This document shows positions 1-7,530 of a DNA stretch of 64,000 nucleotides, piece after piece. Source of the DNA: Actinobacteria bacterium OV450 (lineage in GTDB: Bacteria; Actinomycetota; Actinomycetes; Streptomycetales; Streptomycetaceae); the NCBI GenBank assembly GCA_001298555.1, contig LJCW01000372.1, positions 62,001-126,000 of the forward strand. The letters run 5' to 3'. Each line of letters starts with the position of its first letter. The first letter of the stretch is position 1. Below the pieces are notes generated by a model, which searched no databases, had not been told where the DNA came from, and was given only the letters and a program-made list of their open reading frames with translations. Position numbers and translations under genes: made by a program.

Positions 1-215
1 CCGCCGCGGGCGTGCCCCGAGCCGTCCGGGACGACCCGGCGGCCGTCTGCGACCACATCCTGCGCACGGTCCTGCCCGCCGACGACCCGGCGCTCGCACC
101 CGCCGCACCGGCCGGGCCCGCCGGCGCCACGACCGCTTCCGCCGCCACCGCCGCCATGGCCGCCACCGAGGACGGGGTGGAGGACATCGTGCTGCTCGCT
201 GCCCGTTTTGACTGA
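1..215 (+). CDS. C-terminal end of a SpoIIE-type PP2C serine phosphatase (partial)
   Basis: Only the last 70 or so codons are inside the window; the reading frame is open to the left edge (first full codon at base 3) and stops at 213-215. The tail ends in EDIVLLAARFD, which resembles the final beta strand (DDIALLV-type) of SpoIIE/RsbU-family PP2C phosphatases, the enzymes that dephosphorylate anti-sigma antagonists in actinomycetes. An Ala/Pro/Thr-rich insert of about 35 residues precedes it. An RsbW-like anti-sigma kinase lies 1.7 kb downstream (1947-2438), which fits a partner-switching context but does not prove one. The catalytic metal-binding Asp residues lie outside the window, so the family call rests on the tail alone. 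Confidence 0.6.
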   Translation, partial: AAGVPRAVRDDPAAVCDHILRTVLPADDPALAPAAPAGPAGATTASAATAAMAATEDGVEDIVLLAARFD

Positions 216-302
216 TTAGTCACACCCGCCGCCGGGCGTCTTCCCCTCGCACATACGATGGATGCGGTCCATACCCGGTCCTGTCGTAGCTGAGGAGAAG
301 AC

Positions 303-1769
303 GTGGCTGACGAGCTCACCCCGGAGACCCCGGAAGAAGAGCAGCCCCAGAAGAAGCACAAGCAGCGCAAGAACGGGCTGTACCCGGGCGTCAGCGACGA
401 ACTCGCCGAGAACATGCGCACGGGCTGGGCCGACACCGAGCTGCACGGACTGGAGCCGATCGCCCAGGCCGCGCACACCGCCGCCCGCCGCGCCGCGCTG
501 TCCGCGCGCTTCCCCGGCGAGCGCCTGGTCGTGCCCGCCGGCCGCCTCAAGACGCGCTCGAACGACACCGAGTACCCCTTCCGCGCCTCGACCGAGTACG
601 CGTACCTGACCGGCGACCAGACCGAGAACGGCGTCCTGGTCCTGGAGCCCTCGGGCGAGACCGGCCACACCGCCACCATCTACCTGCTGCCCCGCTCCGA
701 CCGCGAGAACGGCGAGTTCTGGCTGTCGGGCCAGGGCGAGCTGTGGGTCGGCCGGCGCCACTCGCTGGCCGAGGCCGAGCAGCTGCTGGGCATCCCCGCG
801 AGGGACGTCCGCAAGCTCGCCGACGAGCTGACCGAGGCCGAGGGCCCCGTCCGCAACGTCCGCGGCCACGACTCCGTCATCGAGGCCGCACTGACCGACA
901 AGGTCACGAAGGAGCGCGACGAGGAGCTGCGCGTCTACCTCTCCGAGGCCCGCGCCGTGAAGGACGACTTCGAGATCGGCGAGCTCCAGAAGGCCGTCGA
1001 CTCCACCGTCCGCGGCTTCGAGGACGTCGTGAAGGTCCTGGACAAGGCCGAGGCCACGTCCGAGCGCTACATCGAGGGCACCTTCTTCCTGCGCGCCCGC
1101 GTCGAGGGCAACGACGTCGGCTACGGCTCCATCTGCGCAGCCGGCCCGCACGCCTGCACCCTGCACTGGGTCCGCAACGACGGCGACGTCCGCTCCGGTG
1201 ACCTGCTGCTGCTCGACGCCGGTGTGGAGACCCACTCCCTCTACACCGCCGACGTCACGCGCACGCTGCCGATCAGCGGCACGTACACCGACATCCAGCG
1301 CAAGATCTACGACGCCGTGTACGCGTCCCAGGAAGCCGGCATCGCCGCCGTGAAGCCCGGTGCGAAGTTCCGCGACTTCCACGACGCCTCGCAGCACGTC
1401 CTCGCCGAGAAGCTCGTCGAGTGGGGCCTGCTGGAGGGCCCGGTCGAGCGCGTCCTGGAGCTCGGCCTCCAGCGCCGCTGGACCCTGCACGGCACCGGCC
1501 ACATGCTCGGCATGGACGTCCACGACTGCGCCGCCGCGCGCACCGAGGCGTACGTCGACGGCACCCTGGAGCCGGGCATGTGCCTCACCGTCGAGCCCGG
1601 TCTGTACTTCCAGGCCGACGACCTGACCGTGCCCGAGGAGTACCGGGGCATCGGCGTCCGGATCGAGGACGACATCCTGGTCACCGAGGACGGCAACCGG
1701 AACCTGTCGGCCGGGCTGCCCCGCGCCTCGGCCGACGTCGAGGCCTGGATGGCTCGCCTCAAGGGCTGA
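303..1769 (+). CDS. pepP: Xaa-Pro aminopeptidase (aminopeptidase P, M24B)
   Basis: Cytoplasmic metallopeptidase that removes an N-terminal residue preceding proline. The 488-residue length is normal for the Streptomyces proteins. After a charged, Lys/Glu-rich extension of about 25 residues there is an AMP_N-type domain (about 50-200) and a pita-bread catalytic domain (about 220-470). The five metal ligands are visible: Asp in LLLDAGVE (about 304), Asp in TADVTR (about 316), His in GTGHMLG (about 400), Glu in TVEPGLYF (about 430) and Glu in RIEDDIL (about 454). The GTG at 303 is chosen because GAGGAGA lies just upstream. A probable -10 (TACGAT, 252-257) lies in the 87-bp leader after the phosphatase gene, so it is probably transcribed on its own. 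Confidence 0.92.
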   Translation: MADELTPETPEEEQPQKKHKQRKNGLYPGVSDELAENMRTGWADTELHGLEPIAQAAHTAARRAALSARFPGERLVVPAGRLKTRSNDTEYPFRASTEYAYLTGDQTENGVLVLEPSGETGHTATIYLLPRSDRENGEFWLSGQGELWVGRRHSLAEAEQLLGIPARDVRKLADELTEAEGPVRNVRGHDSVIEAALTDKVTKERDEELRVYLSEARAVKDDFEIGELQKAVDSTVRGFEDVVKVLDKAEATSERYIEGTFFLRARVEGNDVGYGSICAAGPHACTLHWVRNDGDVRSGDLLLLDAGVETHSLYTADVTRTLPISGTYTDIQRKIYDAVYASQEAGIAAVKPGAKFRDFHDASQHVLAEKLVEWGLLEGPVERVLELGLQRRWTLHGTGHMLGMDVHDCAAARTEAYVDGTLEPGMCLTVEPGLYFQADDLTVPEEYRGIGVRIEDDILVTEDGNRNLSAGLPRASADVEAWMARLKG

Positions 1770-1836
1770 TGCGGCCCGGCCCCCGGGCCGCTGCCTCCGG
1801 TGGGCGGGATCCCGTACGCGGGTCCCGTCCATCGGT

Positions 1837-1926
1837 GTATCCGGGGCCGGCCGCCGGCGCATGCGGGGGTGCGCCGTTGGCGTATCCGGGGTCCGCCGCC
1901 GGCGGATGCCGGGGCCGCTGCCGGCG
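1837..1926 (+). repeat. Two-copy imperfect 45-bp tandem repeat
   Basis: Two consecutive units begin at 1837 and 1882, both opening with GTATCCGGGG and continuing with a CCGCCGGCG-type core; a third, partial core follows at about 1913-1935. The period of 45 is a multiple of three and one frame would read as a 15-residue Pro/Ala/Gly repeat, but no start signal or codon bias supports a gene. It lies in the 177-bp gap between the convergent aminopeptidase P and anti-sigma kinase genes. Confidence 0.5.
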
Positions 1927-1946
1927 GATGCGGAGGCCGCCGTCGG

Positions 1947-2438
1947 CTACGACACCTTCAGCAACGCTCCCTCACGCCATTTCAGGATCTTGTCGAAGCT
2001 GACCACCGCGCCCCGGCCCGGCCGGTTGCGGAGCCTGACGTGGTCCGCGAGCTCAGCGATCAGCCACAGTCCCCGGCCGTGCTCGCTCTCCGACGGCTCG
2101 GAGGGGCCGGCCGGCGGGGGTCTGTGTCCCGCGACCGTCGACGCGGGGAAGCCCGGACCCGAATCGGTCACCTCGATGCGACAGCAGTCCCCGTCCAGGT
2201 ATGCCGTGACGCGGTAGGCCGCGCACGCCTCCGGACCGGATTCCGCGCCGGCACCGGCCTCGGCCGCCGGACCGCCGTGCTCCACCGCGTTCGCGCACGC
2301 CTCGCTCAGTGCCATCGACAGATCGAAGGAGATGTCCGGGTCCACCCCCGCGGTCTCCATCGTCCCCAGCAGCAATCGCCTGGCGAGCGGCACGCTCGCG
2401 GCTTCGCGCCTCAAGTGGAGAGACCACCAGATGCTCAT
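1947..2438 (-). CDS. RsbW-like ATP-binding anti-sigma factor kinase
   Basis: A stand-alone GHKL ATPase (HATPase_c_2) of 163 residues, the form used by actinomycete anti-sigma or regulatory serine kinases. The N box is ALSEACANAVEH (43-54), the G1 box TDSGPGFP (91-98) and the G2 box HGRGLWLIAEL (120-130). A 20-residue Gly/Ala/Glu linker (56-74) and a Pro-rich loop (104-119) interrupt the fold, as in many Streptomyces paralogues. Such proteins usually bind a sigma factor or phosphorylate an STAS antagonist; no sigma factor or antagonist gene is adjacent, so the partner is unknown. It is transcribed away from the gene at 2662, with a 223-bp divergent intergenic region between them. Confidence 0.8.
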   Translation of the reverse strand: MSIWWSLHLRREAASVPLARRLLLGTMETAGVDPDISFDLSMALSEACANAVEHGGPAAEAGAGAESGPEACAAYRVTAYLDGDCCRIEVTDSGPGFPASTVAGHRPPPAGPSEPSESEHGRGLWLIAELADHVRLRNRPGRGAVVSFDKILKWREGALLKVS

Positions 2439-2661
2439 ACGGTTACGTATTGCCGCCGGGGACGGCGCGTAAGCCCCTGGCGGCCGCCACAGCCCTCATT
2501 CGGCCGATGGCGACACGTCGAAGAGGGCGTGTATGCGACGGCGGCACGCGCGGCGGCGCCCCGGCCCGCCACCGCTCAGCCGGGGCCTCGTACAGGGGCA
2601 CTCACGACCTTCCGGACCTGCCGTATGGGCGGCGTGAGGGCAGTGCGATGATGACCCGGCC

Positions 2662-3474
2662 ATGACTGTCCCCCACGCGACGCCCGCCGGAGCCGGCCTC
2701 CGGCTGATCCGGGCCGCGGTGTTCACCGCGGTCTGCGTCGTGCTGTCCGCGGCCGGGCACGCACTGGCGTCCTGCGCCAGCGTGCCCTGGTGGGCCCTCG
2801 TCATCGCCTTCCTCGCCGTGTTCGCGGTCGCCGCGCCCCTCGCGGGCCGTCGGCGGTCGCTGCCCGGCATCGCCGCCGGCCTCGCCCTCGGCCAGCTCGG
2901 ACTGCACGCGGTGTTCGGCCTCGGCCAGCAGAGCACCGCCGCCGCCCAGGCACCCGCCGCAACCGACGCCTCCCTCGCAGCGGTCGCCGCCCGGCTGGTC
3001 TGCGGAGGCAACTCCGTCCCGCTCAGCCCGGCCGACGCCCGGCAGATCCTGGAGACCGCCGGACTGGACCCGGCCGCCATGGCGGCCCAGGCCGCGGGCC
3101 AGGCCCACGCGGGCCACGCCCACCTGGCGCAGGCCGCCGCGGCGCCCGCCACCGGCCTGTTCAGCACCGGCATGCTCGTCGGCCACCTGCTGGCCGCGCT
3201 GGCCGCGGGCTGGCTGCTGGGACGCGGCGACGCCGCCCTGTTCCGGCTCGTGGAGCTGTCCCGCACCTCCGCCGAAGCCGGGCCGGTGCGTCCGCTGCTC
3301 GCCGCACTGGCCTTCGTACGCGCCCTCGGCACCGGGTTCGCGGGAACCCGCACCGGTACCCCGCAGCCCGCCCGGACAGCCGGCGAACCCGCCGCTCACA
3401 CCGGCCGGGAGACGCTCCAGCACACGGTGATCAGGCGCGGGCCGCCCCGTACGGCGCTCGCCCTCGCAGCCTGA
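2662..3474 (+). CDS. Conserved membrane protein at the head of the copper cluster
   Basis: A 270-residue protein with four predicted membrane helices (about 14-34, 42-63, 68-90 and 170-190), joined by an Ala/His-rich segment containing HAGHAHLAQA before the last helix. The cytoplasmic tail is Arg/Pro/Thr-rich. I recognise it only as the family that usually precedes ycnI in Streptomyces; no enzyme motif is visible. The His/Met-containing loop and the following YcnI, Sco, PCuAC and CopCD genes suggest a role in copper handling (inference). The ATG at 2662 has no ribosome-binding site, but GATGAT at 2648-2653 is a plausible -10, so the message may be leaderless. Confidence 0.7.
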   Translation: MTVPHATPAGAGLRLIRAAVFTAVCVVLSAAGHALASCASVPWWALVIAFLAVFAVAAPLAGRRRSLPGIAAGLALGQLGLHAVFGLGQQSTAAAQAPAATDASLAAVAARLVCGGNSVPLSPADARQILETAGLDPAAMAAQAAGQAHAGHAHLAQAAAAPATGLFSTGMLVGHLLAALAAGWLLGRGDAALFRLVELSRTSAEAGPVRPLLAALAFVRALGTGFAGTRTGTPQPARTAGEPAAHTGRETLQHTVIRRGPPRTALALAA

Positions 3475-3475
3475 C

Positions 3476-3517
3476 GCGGCACCCTCCCCGGAACACCCGG
3501 CGGAAGCACGGTGCCGC
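3476..3517 (+). terminator. Possible hairpin between the membrane protein and ycnI
   Basis: Inverted repeat GCGGCACC (3476-3483) and GGTGCCGC (3510-3517) with a 26-base loop, just after the stop at 3474. The long loop and lack of a T run make it weak; it may be only partial attenuation ahead of ycnI. Confidence 0.3.
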
Positions 3518-3581
3518 GAACTCCGCGCGCACCCGCCGCGCGGAACCACCGTCACCCTGCCTCTGTGGAGTTGTCACCACC

Positions 3582-4289
3582 ATGAAGACCTCTCGCGTCT
3601 CCTTCGCCGCCGCCCTTGCCGCCGGCACCGTCCTCGTCCTGTCCGGCACCGCGTTCGCGCACGTCAGCGTGCAGCCCGGGGATGCCGTCAAGGGCGGCTA
3701 CGCGACGATCAACTTCAAGGTTCCGAACGAGCGCGACAACGCCTCGACGACCCAGCTGGAAGTCAACTTCCCGATCGACCAGCCGCTGACGTCGGTCATG
3801 CCGCAGGACATCCCCGGCTGGACCGTGACGGTCGAGAAGAGCAAGCTCGACAAGCCGCTCACCGTGCACGGCAAGCAGGTCAACGAGGCCGTCACCAAGG
3901 TGACCTGGAGCGGCGGCAAGATCGAGCCCGGCAAGTTCCAGCAGTTCCCGGTCGCCGTCGGCAAGCTGCCCGACAACGCCGACCAGATGGTCTTCAAGGC
4001 GATCCAGACGTACGACAACAACGAGGTCGTCCGCTGGATCGAGGAGGCCAAGGAAGGCGCGGCGGAGCCGCAGAACCCGGCTCCCGTCCTGAAGCTGACC
4101 GCGGCCAAGGCCGCCGCCACCGACGACCACCACGACGACAAGGGCGCCGCCGCCCCGGCCGACAAGGGCCATGACGAGGCCACGGGCAAGACCTCCGACA
4201 CGACCGCGCGCGCCCTCGGCGTCGCGGGCATCGTCATCGGTCTCGGTGGCGTCGCCTTCGGTGTCGCCTCGCGCCGCCGCGCCTCCTGA
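3582..4289 (+). CDS. YcnI-family copper-binding protein (DUF1775)
   Basis: A secreted, membrane-anchored protein of 235 residues. A signal peptide ends in AFA (24-26) so that the mature protein begins with His27, followed by VSVQPG; in studied YcnI proteins this N-terminal histidine binds copper. The beta-sandwich DUF1775 domain occupies about 27-170. A His/Asp-rich, Ala-rich linker (about 185-205, with DDHHDD) leads to a C-terminal membrane helix (about 207-227) and an RRRAS tail. ATG at 3582 is preceded by TGTGGAG. The next genes are Sco, PCuAC and CopCD, so it probably acts in extracytoplasmic copper transfer. Confidence 0.9.
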   Translation: MKTSRVSFAAALAAGTVLVLSGTAFAHVSVQPGDAVKGGYATINFKVPNERDNASTTQLEVNFPIDQPLTSVMPQDIPGWTVTVEKSKLDKPLTVHGKQVNEAVTKVTWSGGKIEPGKFQQFPVAVGKLPDNADQMVFKAIQTYDNNEVVRWIEEAKEGAAEPQNPAPVLKLTAAKAAATDDHHDDKGAAAPADKGHDEATGKTSDTTARALGVAGIVIGLGGVAFGVASRRRAS

Positions 4290-4332
4290 TCCCCCGCGGC
4301 CCCGGGCCGCACTCCCTCGTTCTCCGTGCGAC

Positions 4333-4356
4333 GGCCGGCCCTTCCCGTGGCCGGCC
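4333..4356 (+). terminator. GC-rich hairpin after ycnI
   Basis: Perfect 8-bp stem GGCCGGCC (4333-4340) and GGCCGGCC (4349-4356) with an 8-base loop. A second smaller GC hairpin lies at 4296-4310. Neither is followed by a T run, so read-through into the sco gene is possible. Confidence 0.35.
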
Positions 4357-4393
4357 CGCCCGCACGCACACCCGATCCCAGGGACATCTCTTC

Positions 4394-5044
4394 ATGCGCA
4401 CCACACGTGTGACGGTCGCCGCCCTCGTGGCCGCGGCCGCGCTCACGCTCACCGCCTGCGGCGGCGAGCCCGCGAAGACCAACACGGTCACCCAGATCAC
4501 CGGCCAGTCCAAGGCCGGTGCCGCCACCGTCCTCGACCGCCCCTTCGACAAGCCCGAGCTGGTCCTGACGGACACCACCGGCAAGCCGTGGAACCTGCGC
4601 GAGCAGACCAAGGGCAAGCCGACGCTCATCTACTTCGGCTACACCAACTGCCCCGACGTGTGCCCCCTGACGATGAGCAACATCGCCGTCGCCAAGAAGG
4701 CACTGCCCAAGGCCGACCAGGACAAGCTCCAGGTCGTCTTCGTCACCACCGACCCCGAACGGGACACCCCCGACTCCCTCGGCGCGTGGCTCAGGGCCCA
4801 GGACCCGTCCTTCACCGGGCTGACCGGGGACTTCGCCACCATCCAGGCCGCCGCGCGCAAGCTCGGCATCGGCATCGACCCTCCGAAGAAGGAGGCCGAC
4901 GGCAGCGTCGTGTCCATGCACGGCGCCCAGGTCATCGCGTTCTCGCCCAAGTCCGACGAGGGGTACCTCCTCTACGGCGAGGGCACGACCGTCGACAACT
5001 ACACCAAGGACCTGCCGAAGATCATCAAGGGAGAGAACCCGTGA
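4394..5044 (+). CDS. SCO1/SenC-family copper chaperone lipoprotein
   Basis: Lipoprotein of 216 residues: signal peptide with lipobox LTAC, lipidated Cys22. The thioredoxin-like Sco domain spans about 50-210 and has the copper-binding CxxxC in TNCPDVCP (about 86-90) and the distal His in VSMHGAQV (176). Sco proteins deliver copper to oxidases, classically the CuA site of cytochrome c oxidase. In S. lividans the Sco of a locus with this gene order serves oxidase assembly and copper-dependent morphogenesis (established for that strain as I recall, inferred here). The 3' end overlaps the next start by four bases (GTGA), so translation is coupled to the PCuAC gene. Confidence 0.93.
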   Translation: MRTTRVTVAALVAAAALTLTACGGEPAKTNTVTQITGQSKAGAATVLDRPFDKPELVLTDTTGKPWNLREQTKGKPTLIYFGYTNCPDVCPLTMSNIAVAKKALPKADQDKLQVVFVTTDPERDTPDSLGAWLRAQDPSFTGLTGDFATIQAAARKLGIGIDPPKKEADGSVVSMHGAQVIAFSPKSDEGYLLYGEGTTVDNYTKDLPKIIKGENP

Positions 5045-5538
5045 CCGCCCGCACCACCCGTATCCTCGCCGCCGCACTCTCCCTGACGGCAGCACTCGCC
5101 ATATCCGGCTGCTCCTCGGACTCCGGCTCCGGCTCCGCAGGCAAGTCCGGCGCGGACAAGCCGAAGATGGCGGTCACCGGCGCCTACATGCCCGAGCCCG
5201 TGAACGACAAGATGGCCGGCGCGTTCATGGTCATCAAGAACGACTCCAAGACGGCCGACAAGCTCACGGCCGTCACCAGCCCGCTCTCCGACGACCTGCA
5301 GATCCACGAGACCAAAGACCAGAAGATGCAGCAGGTCGCGGCCATGGACGTGCCGGCCAACGGCGAACTCAGGCTGGAGCGCGGCGGCAGCCACGTCATG
5401 TTCATGGGCCTGAAGAACACGCCGAAGGTCGGGGACAAGGTCACCGTGGAGCTGCGCTTCGAGAAGGCCGACCCGGTCAAGGTCGAGCTGGACGTCAAGG
5501 AACGGACGTACAACGCCCAGACCACCAGCGCCCACTGA
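5041..5538 (+). CDS. Copper chaperone PCu(A)C lipoprotein (ECuC-like)
   Basis: A 165-residue lipoprotein (lipobox ISGC, Cys24) followed by a Ser/Gly spacer and a PCuAC cupredoxin-like domain (about 42-155). The copper site pattern is present: His89 in QIHETKD, methionines in QKMQQVAAM, then His118-Val-Met120 in SHVMFMG. It binds Cu(I) outside the membrane and hands it to oxidase assembly together with Sco. GTG at 5041 overlaps the sco stop and is preceded by GGGAGAG. This corresponds to ECuC in S. lividans nomenclature (family and context inference). Confidence 0.92.
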   Translation: MTARTTRILAAALSLTAALAISGCSSDSGSGSAGKSGADKPKMAVTGAYMPEPVNDKMAGAFMVIKNDSKTADKLTAVTSPLSDDLQIHETKDQKMQQVAAMDVPANGELRLERGGSHVMFMGLKNTPKVGDKVTVELRFEKADPVKVELDVKERTYNAQTTSAH

Positions 5539-5560
5539 CGGACCGAGGTACTGACACGCC

Positions 5561-7525
5561 ATGACGGCCATCGCCCCCTCCCCGGCCCGCGTCCGGGCCC
5601 CGGCATTCCTGCCGCGGTTCGCGCTGGTCCTCGCAGCCCTGCTGGCAGCCCTGTTCACCGCAGCCGGCCCGGCCACGGCACATGCCGCACTCACCGCGAG
5701 CGACCCCCAGGACGGGGCGGTGGTCGCCACGGCCCCGGCCCAGGTCACCCTCTCCTTCTCGGAGCAGGTCGCCATGGGCGACGACTCCATCCGCGTCATG
5801 GACCCCCAGGGCAGGCGGGTGGACACCGGCGAACTGCGCGACATGTGCAGCGGGACCACCATCCGCTACGGCACGGCGTTGCACTCCGGGCTGCCGGACG
5901 GCACCTACACGGTCGCCTGGCAGGCCGTGTCCGCCGACAGCCACCCCGTCTCCGGCGCCTTCACCTTCTCCATCGGCGCCCCCTCGGCGACCAGCGTCGC
6001 CCTGCCCACCGCGCAGGTGGGCGGGGGGCCGGTGGGCATCGCGTACGGCATCGCCCGGTACGCCGCCTACGCCGGTTTCACCGTCCTCGTCGGCGGCGCC
6101 GCCTTCATCCTGCTGTGCTGGCGGCGCGGCGCGACGCAGCGCCCGCTGCAGAAACTCGTCGTGCGGGCCTGGGTGACGCTCACCGCCGCCACCCTCGTGA
6201 TGCTGGTGCTCCGCACCCCGTACACCGGGTCGGGCAAGTTCGCCGACGCGCTGGACCTCGACGGTCTCAGAGCCGTCCTGGAGACCAAGACCGGCGCCTC
6301 CCTCGTCTCCCGGCTGCTCCTCCTCGGCGCCGCCGCGCTGTTCCTGGCGGTGCTGTTCGGTGCGTACGCCCGACGTACCGCCGAGGACGCGGCGAAGGGA
6401 GCGGGCAAGCGCAAGGAGAAGAACGGGGGGGCCGAGAAGGAGACCGACGACCTGCTTTTCGGCCTCGGGATCGGCGGAGCCGTGGTGGCCGCCGGCATCG
6501 CAGCCACCTGGGCCCTGTCCGAGCACGCCTCGACCGGCATCCAGCCCGGTGTCGCCATGCCCGCCGACATCCTGCACCTGCTGGCCGTCGCCGCCTGGCT
6601 CGGCGGACTCACCGCCCTGCTCGTCGCCCTCCACAAGGTTCCGGGGATCGAGCGCGAAGCCGTCCAGCGGTTCTCCCGGGTCGCGTTCGTCAGCGTCGTG
6701 GTCCTCGCCGTCACCGGCGTCTACCAGTCCTGGCGCCAGGTCGGGAGCTGGTCCGCCCTCACCGGCACCAGCTATGGACAGCTGCTGCTGCTGAAGGTCG
6801 GACTCGTCGCCGTCCTGGTCGGCACCGCCTACGTCTCCCGCTCGTGGACCGCACGGCTCACCGAGGTCCCCGCAGGGAAGGCGGCCAAGCTCCCGCGCCG
6901 GCGCGATGTTTCACGTGAAACACGGCATGCCGCCGTGACGGTCCCGGAGGACCCCAAGCGCGCGGCCCAGCTCGCCCGGCAGCGTGCCGCCCGTGAGAGC
7001 GCCCGCGAAAAGCAGGTCCGCGACGCCGATCCGGCGCGGGCGGGCCTGCGTCGCTCCGTCCTCGCCGAGGCCGGGGTCGCCATCGCCCTGCTCGCGGTGA
7101 CCACGGTCCTCACCAGCACCGAACCCGGCCGGACCGCCGAGCAGGCGCGCGGGCGCGACACCGCGGCCACCGCCGTCCCCAACCGAGCCATCAAGATAAC
7201 GCTGCCGTTCGACACCGGCGGCCAGAACGGCAAGGGATCGGTCCGCGTCGAGGTCGATCCTGGCCGGGTCGGCGCCAATGCGCTCCACGTCTGGGTCGAC
7301 GACCCCGACGGCCAACCGCTCGACATCCCCGAGGTCAAGGTCGCCTTCACCCTCCCCGCCAAGGACATCGGCCCCCTGCCGGTCGTCCCGGAGCACGCGG
7401 CCCCCGGACACTGGAGCGCATCCGGCGTCCAGCTGCCGCTGGCCGGGGAATGGCGGATCGACGTGACCGTCCGTACCTCCGACATCGACCAGACGACCGT
7501 GCAGAAGAACGTGAAGATCGGCTGA
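5561..7525 (+). CDS. CopC-CopD fusion copper transport protein
   Basis: A 654-residue membrane protein. A signal peptide exposes the CopC domain (about 40-140), whose first residues HAALTASDP carry the N-terminal His ligand and whose ADSHPVSGAF segment carries the second. The CopD part (about 160-430) has eight or so membrane helices. A cytoplasmic, highly charged loop (about 430-500) contains VSRETRHA, encoded by a perfect parS site at 6908-6921. One more helix (about 505-525) precedes a C-terminal extracytoplasmic beta domain (about 545-654). It likely moves copper across the membrane for the Sco/PCuAC pair. It starts 22 bp after the PCuAC stop. Confidence 0.9.
   Translation: MTAIAPSPARVRAPAFLPRFALVLAALLAALFTAAGPATAHAALTASDPQDGAVVATAPAQVTLSFSEQVAMGDDSIRVMDPQGRRVDTGELRDMCSGTTIRYGTALHSGLPDGTYTVAWQAVSADSHPVSGAFTFSIGAPSATSVALPTAQVGGGPVGIAYGIARYAAYAGFTVLVGGAAFILLCWRRGATQRPLQKLVVRAWVTLTAATLVMLVLRTPYTGSGKFADALDLDGLRAVLETKTGASLVSRLLLLGAAALFLAVLFGAYARRTAEDAAKGAGKRKEKNGGAEKETDDLLFGLGIGGAVVAAGIAATWALSEHASTGIQPGVAMPADILHLLAVAAWLGGLTALLVALHKVPGIEREAVQRFSRVAFVSVVVLAVTGVYQSWRQVGSWSALTGTSYGQLLLLKVGLVAVLVGTAYVSRSWTARLTEVPAGKAAKLPRRRDVSRETRHAAVTVPEDPKRAAQLARQRAARESAREKQVRDADPARAGLRRSVLAEAGVAIALLAVTTVLTSTEPGRTAEQARGRDTAATAVPNRAIKITLPFDTGGQNGKGSVRVEVDPGRVGANALHVWVDDPDGQPLDIPEVKVAFTLPAKDIGPLPVVPEHAAPGHWSASGVQLPLAGEWRIDVTVRTSDIDQTTVQKNVKIG
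6908..6921. other. parS site inside the copCD coding sequence
   Basis: Perfect 14/14 GTTTCACGTGAAAC, the Streptomyces ParB-binding palindrome; flanking T and A extend the dyad to 16 bp. It is read in frame as part of VSRET in the cytoplasmic loop of the CopD region. Confidence 0.92.
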
Positions 7526-7530
7526 CCAGC

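Noticed and set aside
216..1862. Long open frame on the minus strand across the aminopeptidase P gene
   Set aside because: Antisense of a well-supported gene in very GC-rich DNA; composition is low-complexity and no start signal or family match is seen.
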